From an uncultured bacterium (GTDB lineage: Bacteria > Verrucomicrobiota > Lentisphaeria > Victivallales > UBA1829): a stretch of DNA of 64,000 bases. Positions 25,098 through 33,847 of the stretch are shown here, one piece after another. Positions within the stretch are counted from its first letter, which is position 1. Each line of letters begins with the position of its first letter. A model generated the notes under the pieces. The model did not search any database and was not told the DNA's origin. It worked only from the letters and a program-made list of their open reading frames with translations. The stretch is from positions 1 to 64,000 of the forward strand of contig URKJ01000001.1 in NCBI GenBank assembly GCA_900548385.1, written 5' to 3'. A program made the position numbers and the translations under genes.

Positions 25098-28000
25098 TTA
25101 CCGCGTGATGTGGTAGGCCATCACCCCCTGCGGAAACAGGTCCGTGGCGATGGTGAACGTATTGCCTTGCGTCCGGACGCTGCCCAGCGGATCGCCGTCC
25201 GCAGAGAGCGCCCGGACCCGGAACGGAGCTTTCAGGTTTAAGGTTACCTGTGCTTTGCCGCGGCGGACCAACAGAGGCAGTTTCCCGTAACGGTCCACAT
25301 ATTTCCGTTCGGAATCGTGGAAGGAGTCTCCTGAATTGGCGGTGTCGGTCAGATGCAGGAGAAGGATGCTTCCACTTTCCGGCAGGGGCTTTCTGTCGAG
25401 GGAGATTGCCGCGACCGTGCCGAATACGGACATTTCTTTGACCGACAGAACACCGGCGGAAAGCTCTCCCCGGGAAAAGGTCAGCGATTCTGTGCGGGGC
25501 GTGCGGACGACAAGCTGATTGTTTCTTGCGTCGATCCTGATCTCTCCGGTCGAACTGATTGCCTGCTTCTTTTCGACGAGAGTTTTCCAGGCTTGTGCGA
25601 GCACGCCGGATTCGGCATAACCGAATCTGCTGTTTACCGCCCGGATTCCGGGAGGCAGAACGGTTCCCGCTTTGTGCGAACCGATCCGGACGAGATAGCC
25701 CAGCATCTGGAAGTTCAGCGGAAAATTCAGCGGTGCATCCGTTTTGAGCACATCAGCGGGGACTTCAAACGAGAAGCCCGTCTGCGCCCGGCGGACATCT
25801 CCCCGGAGAAACATGGCGGCGATGATCCGGTCGGAAAACTGCATGACCGGATCGGCGACGGAATCAAAGCAGCTGTTGGCGGGTGAGTTGTTCAGAACCC
25901 TGTTGATCGAGTGTGCATAGCAGAACCGGTAGAATCCGCTCCAGCCCTGAAGAGCGCAATAGGCTCCCATCATCGGACCGCTTTCCGCCCGGAACCGGTT
26001 CGGGCGGCAATGGTTGAATTCCGTCATGAAAAACGGCTTCGCCGGGTTGCGTGAAGTCATCATCATGCGCGGCATATAGGCGAGCGTCATGACAGCGGAA
26101 GTCTGGCTGTGGCTGTTGCCGCTGCGCCCGTTGATCGTAACTGTCGCCCGGTGATCGTGATAGCCATGGTCGTCGACGACGTCGAACTGGCTGCGGAGCA
26201 GAGTGAAATGCTGTCCCTGATGCTGATTCTGGCTGGTTACGGAAGCCTGCAGTTTAAGTTCTTCTTTGACGAACCGCGAGAGTTCGGACAGTGTTTTTGC
26301 TTTCTGCTCAAACAGAAAATCGAGAAATCTGCGGTCGCCGGTGTCCGCAACGGCATCGGGGCACCGGTTCGTTTTTTTCCACTCTTCAAACGCTTTGATA
26401 TGAAGTTCTCGGACTTCTTTCTCCCGGTACCAGTAATTCAGCGGGTCGTCCTCATTGATCAGGTTGACGAAGACGAGCGCGGGATCTTCCGCCAGCGTCA
26501 GCCCCGTATAGGGATTGCGGTGAGTGAGCCAGTTCCGGAGAAAATTCTTCAGATTCGCGACGGCGGACGGTTCGCCGATTTGAAACAGTCCTTTTTCATT
26601 TTTCATGGTGGGAACCCCGTCGCCTTTTTTGAACTTGCGGCTGCTGTAGCAATCGGTCGTAACGTAGATTCCGCGTTTTTTCAGTTCGGCAAAGAAATAT
26701 TCGAACCGGTCGAGATTTTCCGCATTCAGTGTGACGGAGTTCGGAGATTCGGGATCAACGAGTCCGTTGTCGTGATGATGGAAACGGACGGAATTGTAAC
26801 CGTTGCGGGCAATCTGGTCCGCGATTTTTCCGGCTTCCTCTTTCGGCGGGAAATTGACACTCATACAGAGATTGGTTCCATAGAGTTTCAGAATGCGTTC
26901 CGGCGCTTTTTCAAATCGCAGAGTTCCATCCGGATTCGGGCGGGCAAAACCGTATTTCCCGGCTGGAGCATCCAGCTGTGACGAGAAATCCAACGGGCTG
27001 TCCGGAACGGTATTGTTGCGGAATGCGAGCGGATGCCACTCCTTTCCGGCTCTGATCTTCACCGGATGATCTTTTCTGCCGGGGAGTGTAATTTCTTTTT
27101 CCGCAAAGGTGATGCCCATGATGAACCAGATTACAGTATCGTTGTTTGTCGAAAAGGTGAGGGAGACCGGTTTTCTGCCAGCCGGAACGGGAAATGTTGA
27201 CAGATAGGCGCCGACGGAGTTGTCCGCGCGTTCTCCGGACCAGGCAACATATGCGTTTGCCTTGGGGCGTGGTGAAACCCAGTTTCCGCAGTCATAGCGT
27301 CCGGAGACCGGATAGGTTTTCTCCGTGTCGTCGGCGAAGCGGATCGTCACCGTTCCGAATGTGCCGTACGGAGTCCAGGCGGAGGTGTGAAGCAGATTCA
27401 GCGAACGGACCGGTATGTCAGGCGTGACGGGGATCGTGAGCGAGGACGGCACTCCGCCGCGCTGCGTTCCCCCCGTCGCGACCGCTCCTTTTTGCGATGT
27501 GAGAAACGGAATGCCGAGAAGCCGGTGTTTGCCGGGCTGAAACATGAACAGCGATTCTTCCGGTCCCTGGAGAGTCCAGACCGGCAGCCGGTTACCCTCG
27601 TAATCCGAGTAGGCCCGGTTGATAAACCGTTCCAGCGGTACCGCTTGTGTTTTCAAGTCGCGGATGGTCAGCCGCAGTTTCAGACGTTGTTCCTTTGTTG
27701 CGCAGAACATGACACAGACTTTGTTCTCCCCGCTGCGGAATTTCCGGTTGTCCTGGACGATGATTCTTCCGCCGTCCAAAACTTTGATTTCCAGTTCCCG
27801 GGCTCCTGCCGGACGGAGGGTTGCTGTTTTCGCTCCGCCGGAATACAGACGGATGTCTTTCCCCGGTTCCGGGGGGATTGCGACGGACTTGCCGTCCATT
27901 TCAATACGGGATGTGTCGGCGGGAAGGAGAAAGTCGCAGCTGATACGGTTCAGCGGAACGGGTTTTTCCATCGTCAGCGCGAAATCCAGATCGAACGACT

Positions 28001-28283
28001 GAGCGGAAACCGGAGCGAGCCGTTCGGCGACGGCGCCTTTTCCCGTTCCCGGAAGAATTGTTCCGGAGATCTTCGCTCCGGTTTTCCGGATTTCAGAGAC
28101 GCGGTCCTGGAGGGTTTGATTGCTTTGGAAACGCCATTTTCGATCTCCGACCGACCACAGAAAATGGATTCCGTTGATTTCAAATGTGCCGTCCTGCCGG
28201 AGTTTCAGAGCCGGCGGCAGAGTTTCTTGCGCGGACAATGCGCCGAGCGTGAGAAAAGAGAGAAGAAGAAACAGAAATTTCAT
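25098..28283 (-). CDS. Secreted clan GH-A glycoside hydrolase, 1061 residues (cassette 3)
   Basis: A signal peptide (FLFLLLSFLTLGALSA) is followed by about 440 residues of beta-rich domains. A TIM barrel then begins near L-Y-G-T-N-L-C, with R-F-H-H-H-D in strand 2, an acid/base N-E in L-I-N-E-D-D near residue 609 and a nucleophile Glu in F-F-M-T-E-F-N-H near 754. The C-terminal 200 residues are beta-rich. It is a longer relative of the 829-residue cassette 1 enzyme. ATG 28283 follows AAAGGA and lies 19 bases behind the pseudopilin stop, in the order pseudopilin then enzyme as in the other cassettes. Confidence 0.8.
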   Translation of the reverse strand: MKFLFLLLSFLTLGALSAQETLPPALKLRQDGTFEINGIHFLWSVGDRKWRFQSNQTLQDRVSEIRKTGAKISGTILPGTGKGAVAERLAPVSAQSFDLDFALTMEKPVPLNRISCDFLLPADTSRIEMDGKSVAIPPEPGKDIRLYSGGAKTATLRPAGARELEIKVLDGGRIIVQDNRKFRSGENKVCVMFCATKEQRLKLRLTIRDLKTQAVPLERFINRAYSDYEGNRLPVWTLQGPEESLFMFQPGKHRLLGIPFLTSQKGAVATGGTQRGGVPSSLTIPVTPDIPVRSLNLLHTSAWTPYGTFGTVTIRFADDTEKTYPVSGRYDCGNWVSPRPKANAYVAWSGERADNSVGAYLSTFPVPAGRKPVSLTFSTNNDTVIWFIMGITFAEKEITLPGRKDHPVKIRAGKEWHPLAFRNNTVPDSPLDFSSQLDAPAGKYGFARPNPDGTLRFEKAPERILKLYGTNLCMSVNFPPKEEAGKIADQIARNGYNSVRFHHHDNGLVDPESPNSVTLNAENLDRFEYFFAELKKRGIYVTTDCYSSRKFKKGDGVPTMKNEKGLFQIGEPSAVANLKNFLRNWLTHRNPYTGLTLAEDPALVFVNLINEDDPLNYWYREKEVRELHIKAFEEWKKTNRCPDAVADTGDRRFLDFLFEQKAKTLSELSRFVKEELKLQASVTSQNQHQGQHFTLLRSQFDVVDDHGYHDHRATVTINGRSGNSHSQTSAVMTLAYMPRMMMTSRNPAKPFFMTEFNHCRPNRFRAESGPMMGAYCALQGWSGFYRFCYAHSINRVLNNSPANSCFDSVADPVMQFSDRIIAAMFLRGDVRRAQTGFSFEVPADVLKTDAPLNFPLNFQMLGYLVRIGSHKAGTVLPPGIRAVNSRFGYAESGVLAQAWKTLVEKKQAISSTGEIRIDARNNQLVVRTPRTESLTFSRGELSAGVLSVKEMSVFGTVAAISLDRKPLPESGSILLLHLTDTANSGDSFHDSERKYVDRYGKLPLLVRRGKAQVTLNLKAPFRVRALSADGDPLGSVRTQGNTFTIATDLFPQGVMAYHITR

Positions 28284-28302
28284 GAGGATTATCCTTTCGT
28301 CA

Positions 28303-29142
28303 TTAATCTAAATAGACCGCTTCACGGGCGAGGACGAAACGTTTGACGGGAACCGTTCCGGTCCTCCAGCCCGCGGGGTTCTGTATGTTCAGATGCCCAT
28401 CCAGCATGATGCCGATTCCCCGCCTGGAGTGGCGCAGAGACATTCCGGTCCGATCGCGGACGTTTGAAGTGGAAAACGTATCCGCTATTCGCGAGAGCCC
28501 ATAACTGTAGTTGTCGTTCGTATTCGTATCGGAACCCGTGGCAATCATTTCACCACAGAAGAGAAACGGGGTCGAGGAGCTGTTTTTCACTCTCGGCAGA
28601 ACGAGAAAATGATAGACGCCGTATTCGGAATTCACTGTGGAATAGATGCCGTTTCCTCCCATCTTGTCATAAACATTCGCCTGGTAGTAAGCGGGTTGTG
28701 CGTAACTGTACTGCCAGACGGAATTCTGCCATTGTACATTGCTTCTGATCGGGGGGCGTTGTGACGGACAAACCATCGTTTTGGGATACAGAAAGTTCCC
28801 GTAAGGGGTTTTGTATCTTGTCTTGAGAAAATAATTCGTATCTTCCATCAGTTCTTTCTGATGAGCTGTAATGAGGGTGTTGGTGGAGTCTCTGCGGGTA
28901 TTTGGAATAAAATTATTGCAGTCGCCTGCATATTGGAAGAAGCTGTATCCGGACTGCTTCAGATTGTTGCCGCATTGAATGCTCGCCGCCTTGTCTCTGG
29001 CGGATTTCAGGGCGGGAAGGAGCAGACCGGTCAGGATCATGATCACGGCAATTACAATGAGGAGTTCTACGAGAGTGAATTTATGGAGAGAGTGTTTCCG
29101 TCTGTTCCGGCGGAGCTTGTCGTTTTCTGGTACGGGCTTCAT
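28303..29142 (-). CDS. Pseudopilin-like protein with prepilin N-terminus (cassette 3)
   Basis: A 279-residue protein with a very basic 21-residue leader, F-T-L-V-E-L-L at residues 22-28, a hydrophobic helix and a C-terminal R-H-S-R-R-G-I-G-I-M-L-D-G-H. The C-terminus fits the H-x9-D-G motif common in Planctomycetes-type pseudopilins. Lys precedes the Phe. AGGAGG precedes ATG 29142. It is the first gene of the operon, with a near-consensus promoter, and it faces a divergent AraC gene. Confidence 0.87.
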   Translation of the reverse strand: MKPVPENDKLRRNRRKHSLHKFTLVELLIVIAVIMILTGLLLPALKSARDKAASIQCGNNLKQSGYSFFQYAGDCNNFIPNTRRDSTNTLITAHQKELMEDTNYFLKTRYKTPYGNFLYPKTMVCPSQRPPIRSNVQWQNSVWQYSYAQPAYYQANVYDKMGGNGIYSTVNSEYGVYHFLVLPRVKNSSSTPFLFCGEMIATGSDTNTNDNYSYGLSRIADTFSTSNVRDRTGMSLRHSRRGIGIMLDGHLNIQNPAGWRTGTVPVKRFVLAREAVYLD

Positions 29143-29201
29143 GAAAAACCTCCTGATTTGAAGTTTACTTTTTTGTTGATAAGATTTGTCTTCTGCTATT
29201 A

Positions 29202-29230
29202 ATTATAACATAGGATTCGTTTTTTGACAA
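29202..29230 (-). promoter_or_regulatory. Promoter of the cassette 3 pseudopilin-glycosidase operon
   Basis: On the minus strand: TTGTCA (29230-29225), 17 bases, TATAAT (29207-29202). It is back-to-back with the AraC promoter at 29322. Confidence 0.75.
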
Positions 29231-29321
29231 TAGCTTTTTCTGGAGAAAACATCCTGTTTCCGGTAAAAAACATTCTATTTTGTGCTATTTGCGAAAGATT
29301 GGTTTTAATAGCGTTTTTTCC

Positions 29322-29349
29322 TTGACATTTTCCGTGGGTGTGGTATAGT
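29322..29349 (+). promoter_or_regulatory. Promoter of the cassette 3 AraC gene
   Basis: TTGACA (29322-29327), 16 bases, TATAGT (29344-29349), 26 bases before the ATG. The roughly 90 bases between the two divergent promoters are AT-rich and a likely place for AraC binding. Confidence 0.75.
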
Positions 29350-29375
29350 GAAATATCTCGATTTGAGGGTAAAAT

Positions 29376-30356
29376 ATGGAAAAATCATTGTTCGTCGGAA
29401 AAAACTGGACGCAGTTGAAGTGGTTGGAGCAGGTGAATTCCGGAAAAGGGGCCTTTGCAAATAACCGCTATCCGCGTTCGTCAACCAGTTATGACGAGTT
29501 TTCGCCCGGTTATCACAACGCCCGGAAGATCATCCGGGCATATTCATGGTATGACGTGGCTCCGTATTCGGTTTCCCTGTGGCCGCACCGGATCGCGGAA
29601 AGTTCGTACTGCGGCAGGTGGTGGTACAGACGGTGCAATTCGCAGACTTTGAGTTTGGAGCTTATTCTGGACGGTGAGATCGTTTATGAATTCAATCATC
29701 AGAAATCGACCTTGACTTCCGGTATGATTTTCCTGACACATCCGGGAGACAGCGTCCTTATGAGTTCCGGAAAAAGCGAGTTCTGCCGTCTTATTCAGCT
29801 TTGCGTTTCCGGGGCGATGGTCAAACTGGCGTTGGAGAGTCTCGGACTGGCGGAATGCCGTTCTCTTTCTCTGACGGAACCGGAGGAGTCGGGAAGGATT
29901 CGTGCGATGCTGGACGGTTTTTTCCCGCTCTTTGCGGACCGGAGTTCCGAAAGTGCGAAACAGAATGCGCTTGCCGGATTCGAGCTGCTTTTAACTTTGG
30001 CGGAGTGTTTCTCCCGGCGGAATGATGCGAAATGTCCGCAGCTCCTGACTAATGCGATTCTGATGATTGAGAGCGGACACACCAGCTCGTTTTCAATTCA
30101 GAAACTGGCATGGGAGCTGAAAATCGGCCGTTCCACGCTCAACCGGCTGTTCCATGCATACCTCGGTATGTCGCCCCATGCGTACTGGACCCGTATCCGC
30201 ATGGAGCGGGCAAAACAGCTGATTCTCGAAGGGCGGCATTCGATTAAGGAGATTGCCGATCTGCTGGGGATCAGTAATCCGTTCTATTTTTCGACCGCGT
30301 TCCGCCGTTATGTTGGAATGTCTCCCTCGCAATACCGGAAGGAACTCCGCGGTTGA
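29376..30356 (+). CDS. AraC-family transcriptional regulator (cassette 3)
   Basis: A 326-residue protein with an N-terminal cupin-like sensor and a C-terminal AraC DNA-binding region: S-I-Q-K-L-A-W-E-L-K-I-G-R-S-T-L-N-R-L-F and I-K-E-I-A-D-L-L-G-I-S-N-P-F-Y-F-S. It is divergent from the pseudopilin-glycosidase operon and most likely activates it when its glycan-derived ligand is present. Confidence 0.9.
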   Translation: MEKSLFVGKNWTQLKWLEQVNSGKGAFANNRYPRSSTSYDEFSPGYHNARKIIRAYSWYDVAPYSVSLWPHRIAESSYCGRWWYRRCNSQTLSLELILDGEIVYEFNHQKSTLTSGMIFLTHPGDSVLMSSGKSEFCRLIQLCVSGAMVKLALESLGLAECRSLSLTEPEESGRIRAMLDGFFPLFADRSSESAKQNALAGFELLLTLAECFSRRNDAKCPQLLTNAILMIESGHTSSFSIQKLAWELKIGRSTLNRLFHAYLGMSPHAYWTRIRMERAKQLILEGRHSIKEIADLLGISNPFYFSTAFRRYVGMSPSQYRKELRG

Positions 30357-30407
30357 AGTTCTGCGCGTTTATCCCGGATGATGCCGCAGCAGCTTTCCCG
30401 TCGGAAC

Positions 30408-30460
30408 CGTTATTTGCAGTTCCACTTATTGACGGCGCGGTATTCAAACTGTGCAAGTTC
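30408..30460. repeat. Repeat overlapping the end of the LOG-family gene
   Basis: Fifty-three bases shared with 18637-18689 at about 85 % identity. They include the stop codon and the last codons of the LOG gene. Confidence 0.7.
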
Positions 30461-30988
30461 GGCAAATAGTTTTTCTATATCGGCGCTTTCGATCAGCAGC
30501 TCCCGCTGTTCCTTGCGCAGAAAACCGTCGGAAAGCATCCGGTCCAGCCACGTCAGCAGCGGATCAAAAAAGTGATTGACGTTCAGCAATGCCACAGGCT
30601 TCCGGTTCAGTCCGAGGCTCTGCCATGACATGGCTTCCATCAGCTCTTCAGCGGTTCCGAGCCCGCCGGGCAGGGCGATCAGGGCATCGGATTCCTCCAG
30701 AAACATCCGCTTCCGGGTGGGCATATCGGCAACGATGCGGTATTCGGTGAGAGCCGGATTGCCAACCTTCCGGTGCAGCTGTTCCGTGATGATTCCAAGC
30801 ACCGTTCCGCCGTGTTTCAGGCAGCTCTCCGCAAGAATTCCCATGGTGCCGCAGTTGCTTCCCCCATAAACGAGGCGGATGCCGTGATTGGCGAGAAAAT
30901 GTCCCAGTTCGGCAGCTTTCCGGGCGTAGTCCGGAGTTCTTCCGGCGTTTGATCCGCAGTAAACGCAGACGGACTTGAGTTGATTCAT
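30410..30988 (-). CDS. LOG-family (TIGR00730) nucleoside monophosphate phosphoribohydrolase-like protein
   Basis: The 192-residue protein has the family fold start V-C-V-Y-C-G-S-N, then Y-G-G-S-N-C-G-T-M-G and the signature P-G-G-L-G-T-A-E-E at residues 107-115, preceded by T-R-K-R. Family members split cytokinin-type or ordinary nucleotides into base and ribose 5-phosphate in the cytoplasm. ATG 30988 follows AAGGAAA; an upstream extension lacks support. The last 14 residues or so lie in DNA that recurs at 18637, so the tail may come from a repeat. It follows pgk but is separated from it by a terminator. Confidence 0.88.
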   Translation of the reverse strand: MNQLKSVCVYCGSNAGRTPDYARKAAELGHFLANHGIRLVYGGSNCGTMGILAESCLKHGGTVLGIITEQLHRKVGNPALTEYRIVADMPTRKRMFLEESDALIALPGGLGTAEELMEAMSWQSLGLNRKPVALLNVNHFFDPLLTWLDRMLSDGFLRKEQRELLIESADIEKLFAELAQFEYRAVNKWNCK

Positions 30989-31011
30989 GGAATATTTCCT
31001 TAAATGAAATG

Positions 31012-31045
31012 AAAAAAGACGGAACCGCGCGGGGCAGTTCCGTCT
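31012..31045 (-). terminator. Rho-independent terminator after pgk
   Basis: The arms AGACGGAAC and GTTCCGTCT (31017-31025 and 31037-31045) are followed on the minus strand by a run of T residues. Confidence 0.85.
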
Positions 31046-31067
31046 TCTGTAAAACGGGAAATCTCTC

Positions 31068-32321
31068 TTATTTGTCGCTGAGAGCAACAACGCCGGGGAG
31101 AGCTTTTCCTTCGAGGAATTCGAGAGAGGCTCCGCCGCCGGTGGAGATGTGGGACATCTTGTCTGCGAGTCCGCTCTTGTTGACTGCCGCGACAGAGTCG
31201 CCGCCGCCGATGATGGAGACGCCGCCGTTGGCTTTCACTTCCGCGACCGCTTCGCAGACGCCGAATGTGCCTTTGCTGAATTTCTCCATTTCAAAGCAGC
31301 CCATGGGGCCGTTCCAGACAACGGTTTTCGCCCCCTTGATGGCGTTGCTGTAAAGCTCAACGGTCTTGGGACCGATGTCAAGCGCCATCCATCCTTCCGG
31401 AATGTCGTCGCCGACAATCTGGGTGTTGGCTTCCGCATCGAATTTGTCCGCCGCAACGTTGTCGACGGGGAGCAGGAAGTTGACACCGAGCTCTTTTGCC
31501 TTGGCGATCATGTCGTTGGCATACTGGAGCTGATCCATTTCACAGAGCGAGTTGCCGACATTGTGTCCCTGCGCTTTGAGGAACGTGTAAGCCATTCCGC
31601 CGCCGATGATCAGGGTGTTGACCTTCGTCAGCAGGTTGCTGACGACCGCGAGCTTGTCGGAGACTTTGGCGCCGCCGAGGATCGCAACGAACGGACGGAC
31701 CGGTTTTTCAACGGCGTTACCGAGGAACGCGATCTCTTTTTCCATCAGGAAGCCCGCAACGGAGGTCGGGATGTATTTGGTGATGACAGCGGTGGAGGCA
31801 TGGGCGCGGTGCGCGGTGCCGAACGCGTCGTTGCAATAGATATCGCCATAGGAAGCGAGCTTTTTGGCAAGCTCTTTCTGCTGCTCTTTGAGAGCGGCTT
31901 TCGCAGCCTTGAACTCTTCATCGGACTGACCGTCTTTCTGTTTGAGTTTGGCCTGTTCTTCCTTGTGGTAACGGGTATTTTCCAGCATCAGGACGTCGCC
32001 CGGCTTCATTGCGGCGACTTCCGCGTCCGCCTGTGCGCAGTCGGCGGCAAACGCGACCGGCTTGCCGAGCAGTTTGGAAAGGTAGTCCGCAACCAGCTTG
32101 AGGGAGGTGTCGGCGGTGATTCCTTTTTCATCGGGACGGCCGAGATGGCTCATGAGAACGAGGCTTCCGCCCTGTTCGAGAACGTATTTGATGGAGGGGA
32201 GGGCGCCCTTGATACGGGTATCGTCTTTGATGACGCCTTCTTTGACCGGCACGTTGAAGTCAACGCGCATGATAACGCGCTTGCCTTTGAGATCGACATC
32301 GCGAAGAGTCTTTTTATCCAT
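31068..32321 (-). CDS. pgk: Phosphoglycerate kinase
   Basis: This glycolytic enzyme transfers the acyl phosphate of 1,3-bisphosphoglycerate to ADP. The N-terminal signature R-V-D-F-N-V-P, S-H-L-G-R-P, L-E-N-T-R-Y and the C-terminal I-G-G-G-D-S-V-A-A and T-G-G-G-A-S-L-E-F are all present. The 417 residues are normal length, with a short extra helical segment rich in Lys and Gln (about residues 112-135). It follows GAPDH on the same strand, with a hairpin terminator between them. Confidence 0.98.
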   Translation of the reverse strand: MDKKTLRDVDLKGKRVIMRVDFNVPVKEGVIKDDTRIKGALPSIKYVLEQGGSLVLMSHLGRPDEKGITADTSLKLVADYLSKLLGKPVAFAADCAQADAEVAAMKPGDVLMLENTRYHKEEQAKLKQKDGQSDEEFKAAKAALKEQQKELAKKLASYGDIYCNDAFGTAHRAHASTAVITKYIPTSVAGFLMEKEIAFLGNAVEKPVRPFVAILGGAKVSDKLAVVSNLLTKVNTLIIGGGMAYTFLKAQGHNVGNSLCEMDQLQYANDMIAKAKELGVNFLLPVDNVAADKFDAEANTQIVGDDIPEGWMALDIGPKTVELYSNAIKGAKTVVWNGPMGCFEMEKFSKGTFGVCEAVAEVKANGGVSIIGGGDSVAAVNKSGLADKMSHISTGGGASLEFLEGKALPGVVALSDK

Positions 32322-32362
32322 GTTTTTTTATCCTTATTCTGAAAATTGGATCGGAGTGAATG

Positions 32363-32397
32363 AAAAAGGGCGGGCGTTTCAATGTCGCCCGCCCTTT
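32363..32397 (-). terminator. Strong hairpin terminator between gap and pgk
   Basis: A perfect 12-base stem, AAAGGGCGGGCG with CGCCCGCCCTTT (32365-32376 and 32386-32397), and a T-run on the minus strand. Some read-through, or a separate pgk promoter not visible to me, would be needed to express pgk. Confidence 0.85.
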
Positions 32398-32423
32398 CAA
32401 ATTGCTGTGTCCGTCAAGCAGGA

Positions 32424-33425
32424 TTACTTGGCAATGACGCGAGCCATTTCGAGGACCTTGTTGGAGTATCCCCATTCGTTGTCATACCAGGAGCAGACTT
32501 TGACAAAGGTCTTGTCAAGCTGGATACCGGCTTTGACGTCGAAGATGGAGGTGCGGGCATCGCCGCGGAAGTCGGTGGAGACGACCGCTTCGTCGGTGTA
32601 ACCGAGGATGCCTTTGAGTTCGCCTTCGGAAGCTTCCTTCATGGCAGCGCAGATTTCTTCATAGCTGGCTTCGGTGTTGAGCTCGCAGGTGAGGTCAACG
32701 AAAGAAACGTCGGAGGTCGGAACGCGGACGGACATACCGGTCAGTTTGCCGTTGAGTTCGGGCAGAACCTTTCCGACAGCCTTCGCAGCACCGGTGGAGG
32801 ACGGAATCATGTTTTCGAGGATTCCGCGTCCGCCTCTCCAGTCCTTCTTGGAGGGACCGTCAACGGTCTTCTGGGTGGCGGTGGCAGCGTGGATGGTGGT
32901 CATGAGACCGCGCTTGATGCCGAACTTGTCGTTGAGGACCTTGGAGATCGGAGCAAGGCAGTTCGTGGTGCAGGAAGCGTTGGAAATGATGTCCTGGCCG
33001 GCGTAGGTCTTATGGTTGACACCATAGACGAACATCGGGGTGGAGTCCTTGGACGGAGCGGACATGATGACTTTCTTTGCGCCGGCCTGGATGTGCATGC
33101 GGGCTTTGGCGTCTTCGAGGAAGAGACCGGTGGATTCGACAACGATGTCGGCGCCGACTTCGTTCCACTTGAGCTGGGTCGGATCCTTTTCCGCGGTGAG
33201 GCGGATCTTCTTGCCGTCGACGATCATGTAGTTGCCGTCGATCTTGATGTCATGCTTGAAGATTCCGTGGACGGAGTCGTATTTCAGCATGTACGCGAGA
33301 TAATCCGGATCGAGAAGGTCGTTGATTCCGACAATTTCGATGTCCTGGGAGAAGTTTTCCACTGCAGCGCGGAAAACCATGCGTCCGATTCTTCCGAATC
33401 CGTTGATTCCTACTTTAATAGCCAT
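32424..33425 (-). CDS. gap: Glyceraldehyde-3-phosphate dehydrogenase
   Basis: A 333-residue enzyme starting M-A-I-K-V-G-I-N-G-F-G-R-I-G-R, with the active-site S-N-A-S-C-T-T-N-C-L-A-P (Cys152) and W-Y-D-N-E-W-G-Y near the end. It oxidises glyceraldehyde 3-phosphate to 1,3-bisphosphoglycerate with NAD; Asn35-Asp36 at the cofactor pocket fits NAD preference. ATG 33425 follows GGAAGGG; the longer frame from 33497 has no support. Confidence 0.98.
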   Translation of the reverse strand: MAIKVGINGFGRIGRMVFRAAVENFSQDIEIVGINDLLDPDYLAYMLKYDSVHGIFKHDIKIDGNYMIVDGKKIRLTAEKDPTQLKWNEVGADIVVESTGLFLEDAKARMHIQAGAKKVIMSAPSKDSTPMFVYGVNHKTYAGQDIISNASCTTNCLAPISKVLNDKFGIKRGLMTTIHAATATQKTVDGPSKKDWRGGRGILENMIPSSTGAAKAVGKVLPELNGKLTGMSVRVPTSDVSFVDLTCELNTEASYEEICAAMKEASEGELKGILGYTDEAVVSTDFRGDARTSIFDVKAGIQLDKTFVKVCSWYDNEWGYSNKVLEMARVIAK

Positions 33426-33518
33426 TTTTTTCCCTTCCTTATTATTGTTTAAGGTTAATAGCTGGTTTTTACAGTCAAACAAATGGATTTCAGGCAACTG
33501 CGGAACCCATTTGCAGGT

Positions 33519-33547
33519 AATATAACATTCTCTTTTCTGTTTGTCAA
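33519..33547 (-). promoter_or_regulatory. Strong promoter of gap
   Basis: On the minus strand: TTGACA (33547-33542), 17 bases, TATATT (33524-33519), giving a leader of roughly 90 bases before the ATG. Confidence 0.8.
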
Positions 33548-33772
33548 TTCGGAAAACGATTTTATTTCTGCTATAATGGGTGTTTTTTACGGTTTACGGT
33601 GAAAGCCGTTTCTCAAAAGCAGTGTTGGAGCTGCGGATTGCTGTGAAACGGGTAACAACTGTTCCGGGCTTTTCCGTCCGGAGCCGACAGGTTTCATAAG
33701 TCTCTTGAATTGCAATGATCTTGGAGCTTTATCAACGGTCTGAAATTTTTTTGAAAAATCTCTTTTTTTGTT
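33548..33772. other. Non-coding stretch between gap and the pilus locus
   Basis: Together with the flanking promoters this is a 422-base gap between divergent genes. I see no gene, RNA gene or clear terminator in it; it is AT-rich with short T-runs near 33745-33770. Confidence 0.4.
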
Positions 33773-33800
33773 TTGCATTTTGCTGTAACGGATATATATT
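33773..33800 (+). promoter_or_regulatory. Promoter at the head of the pilus/secretin locus
   Basis: TTGCAT (33773-33778), 16 bases, TATATT (33795-33800), 48 bases before the first ATG. Confidence 0.6.
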
Positions 33801-33847
33801 GCGCTAAAAGTGTTGAAATGTCAAATTCAAAAACAAGGTGATTTATT

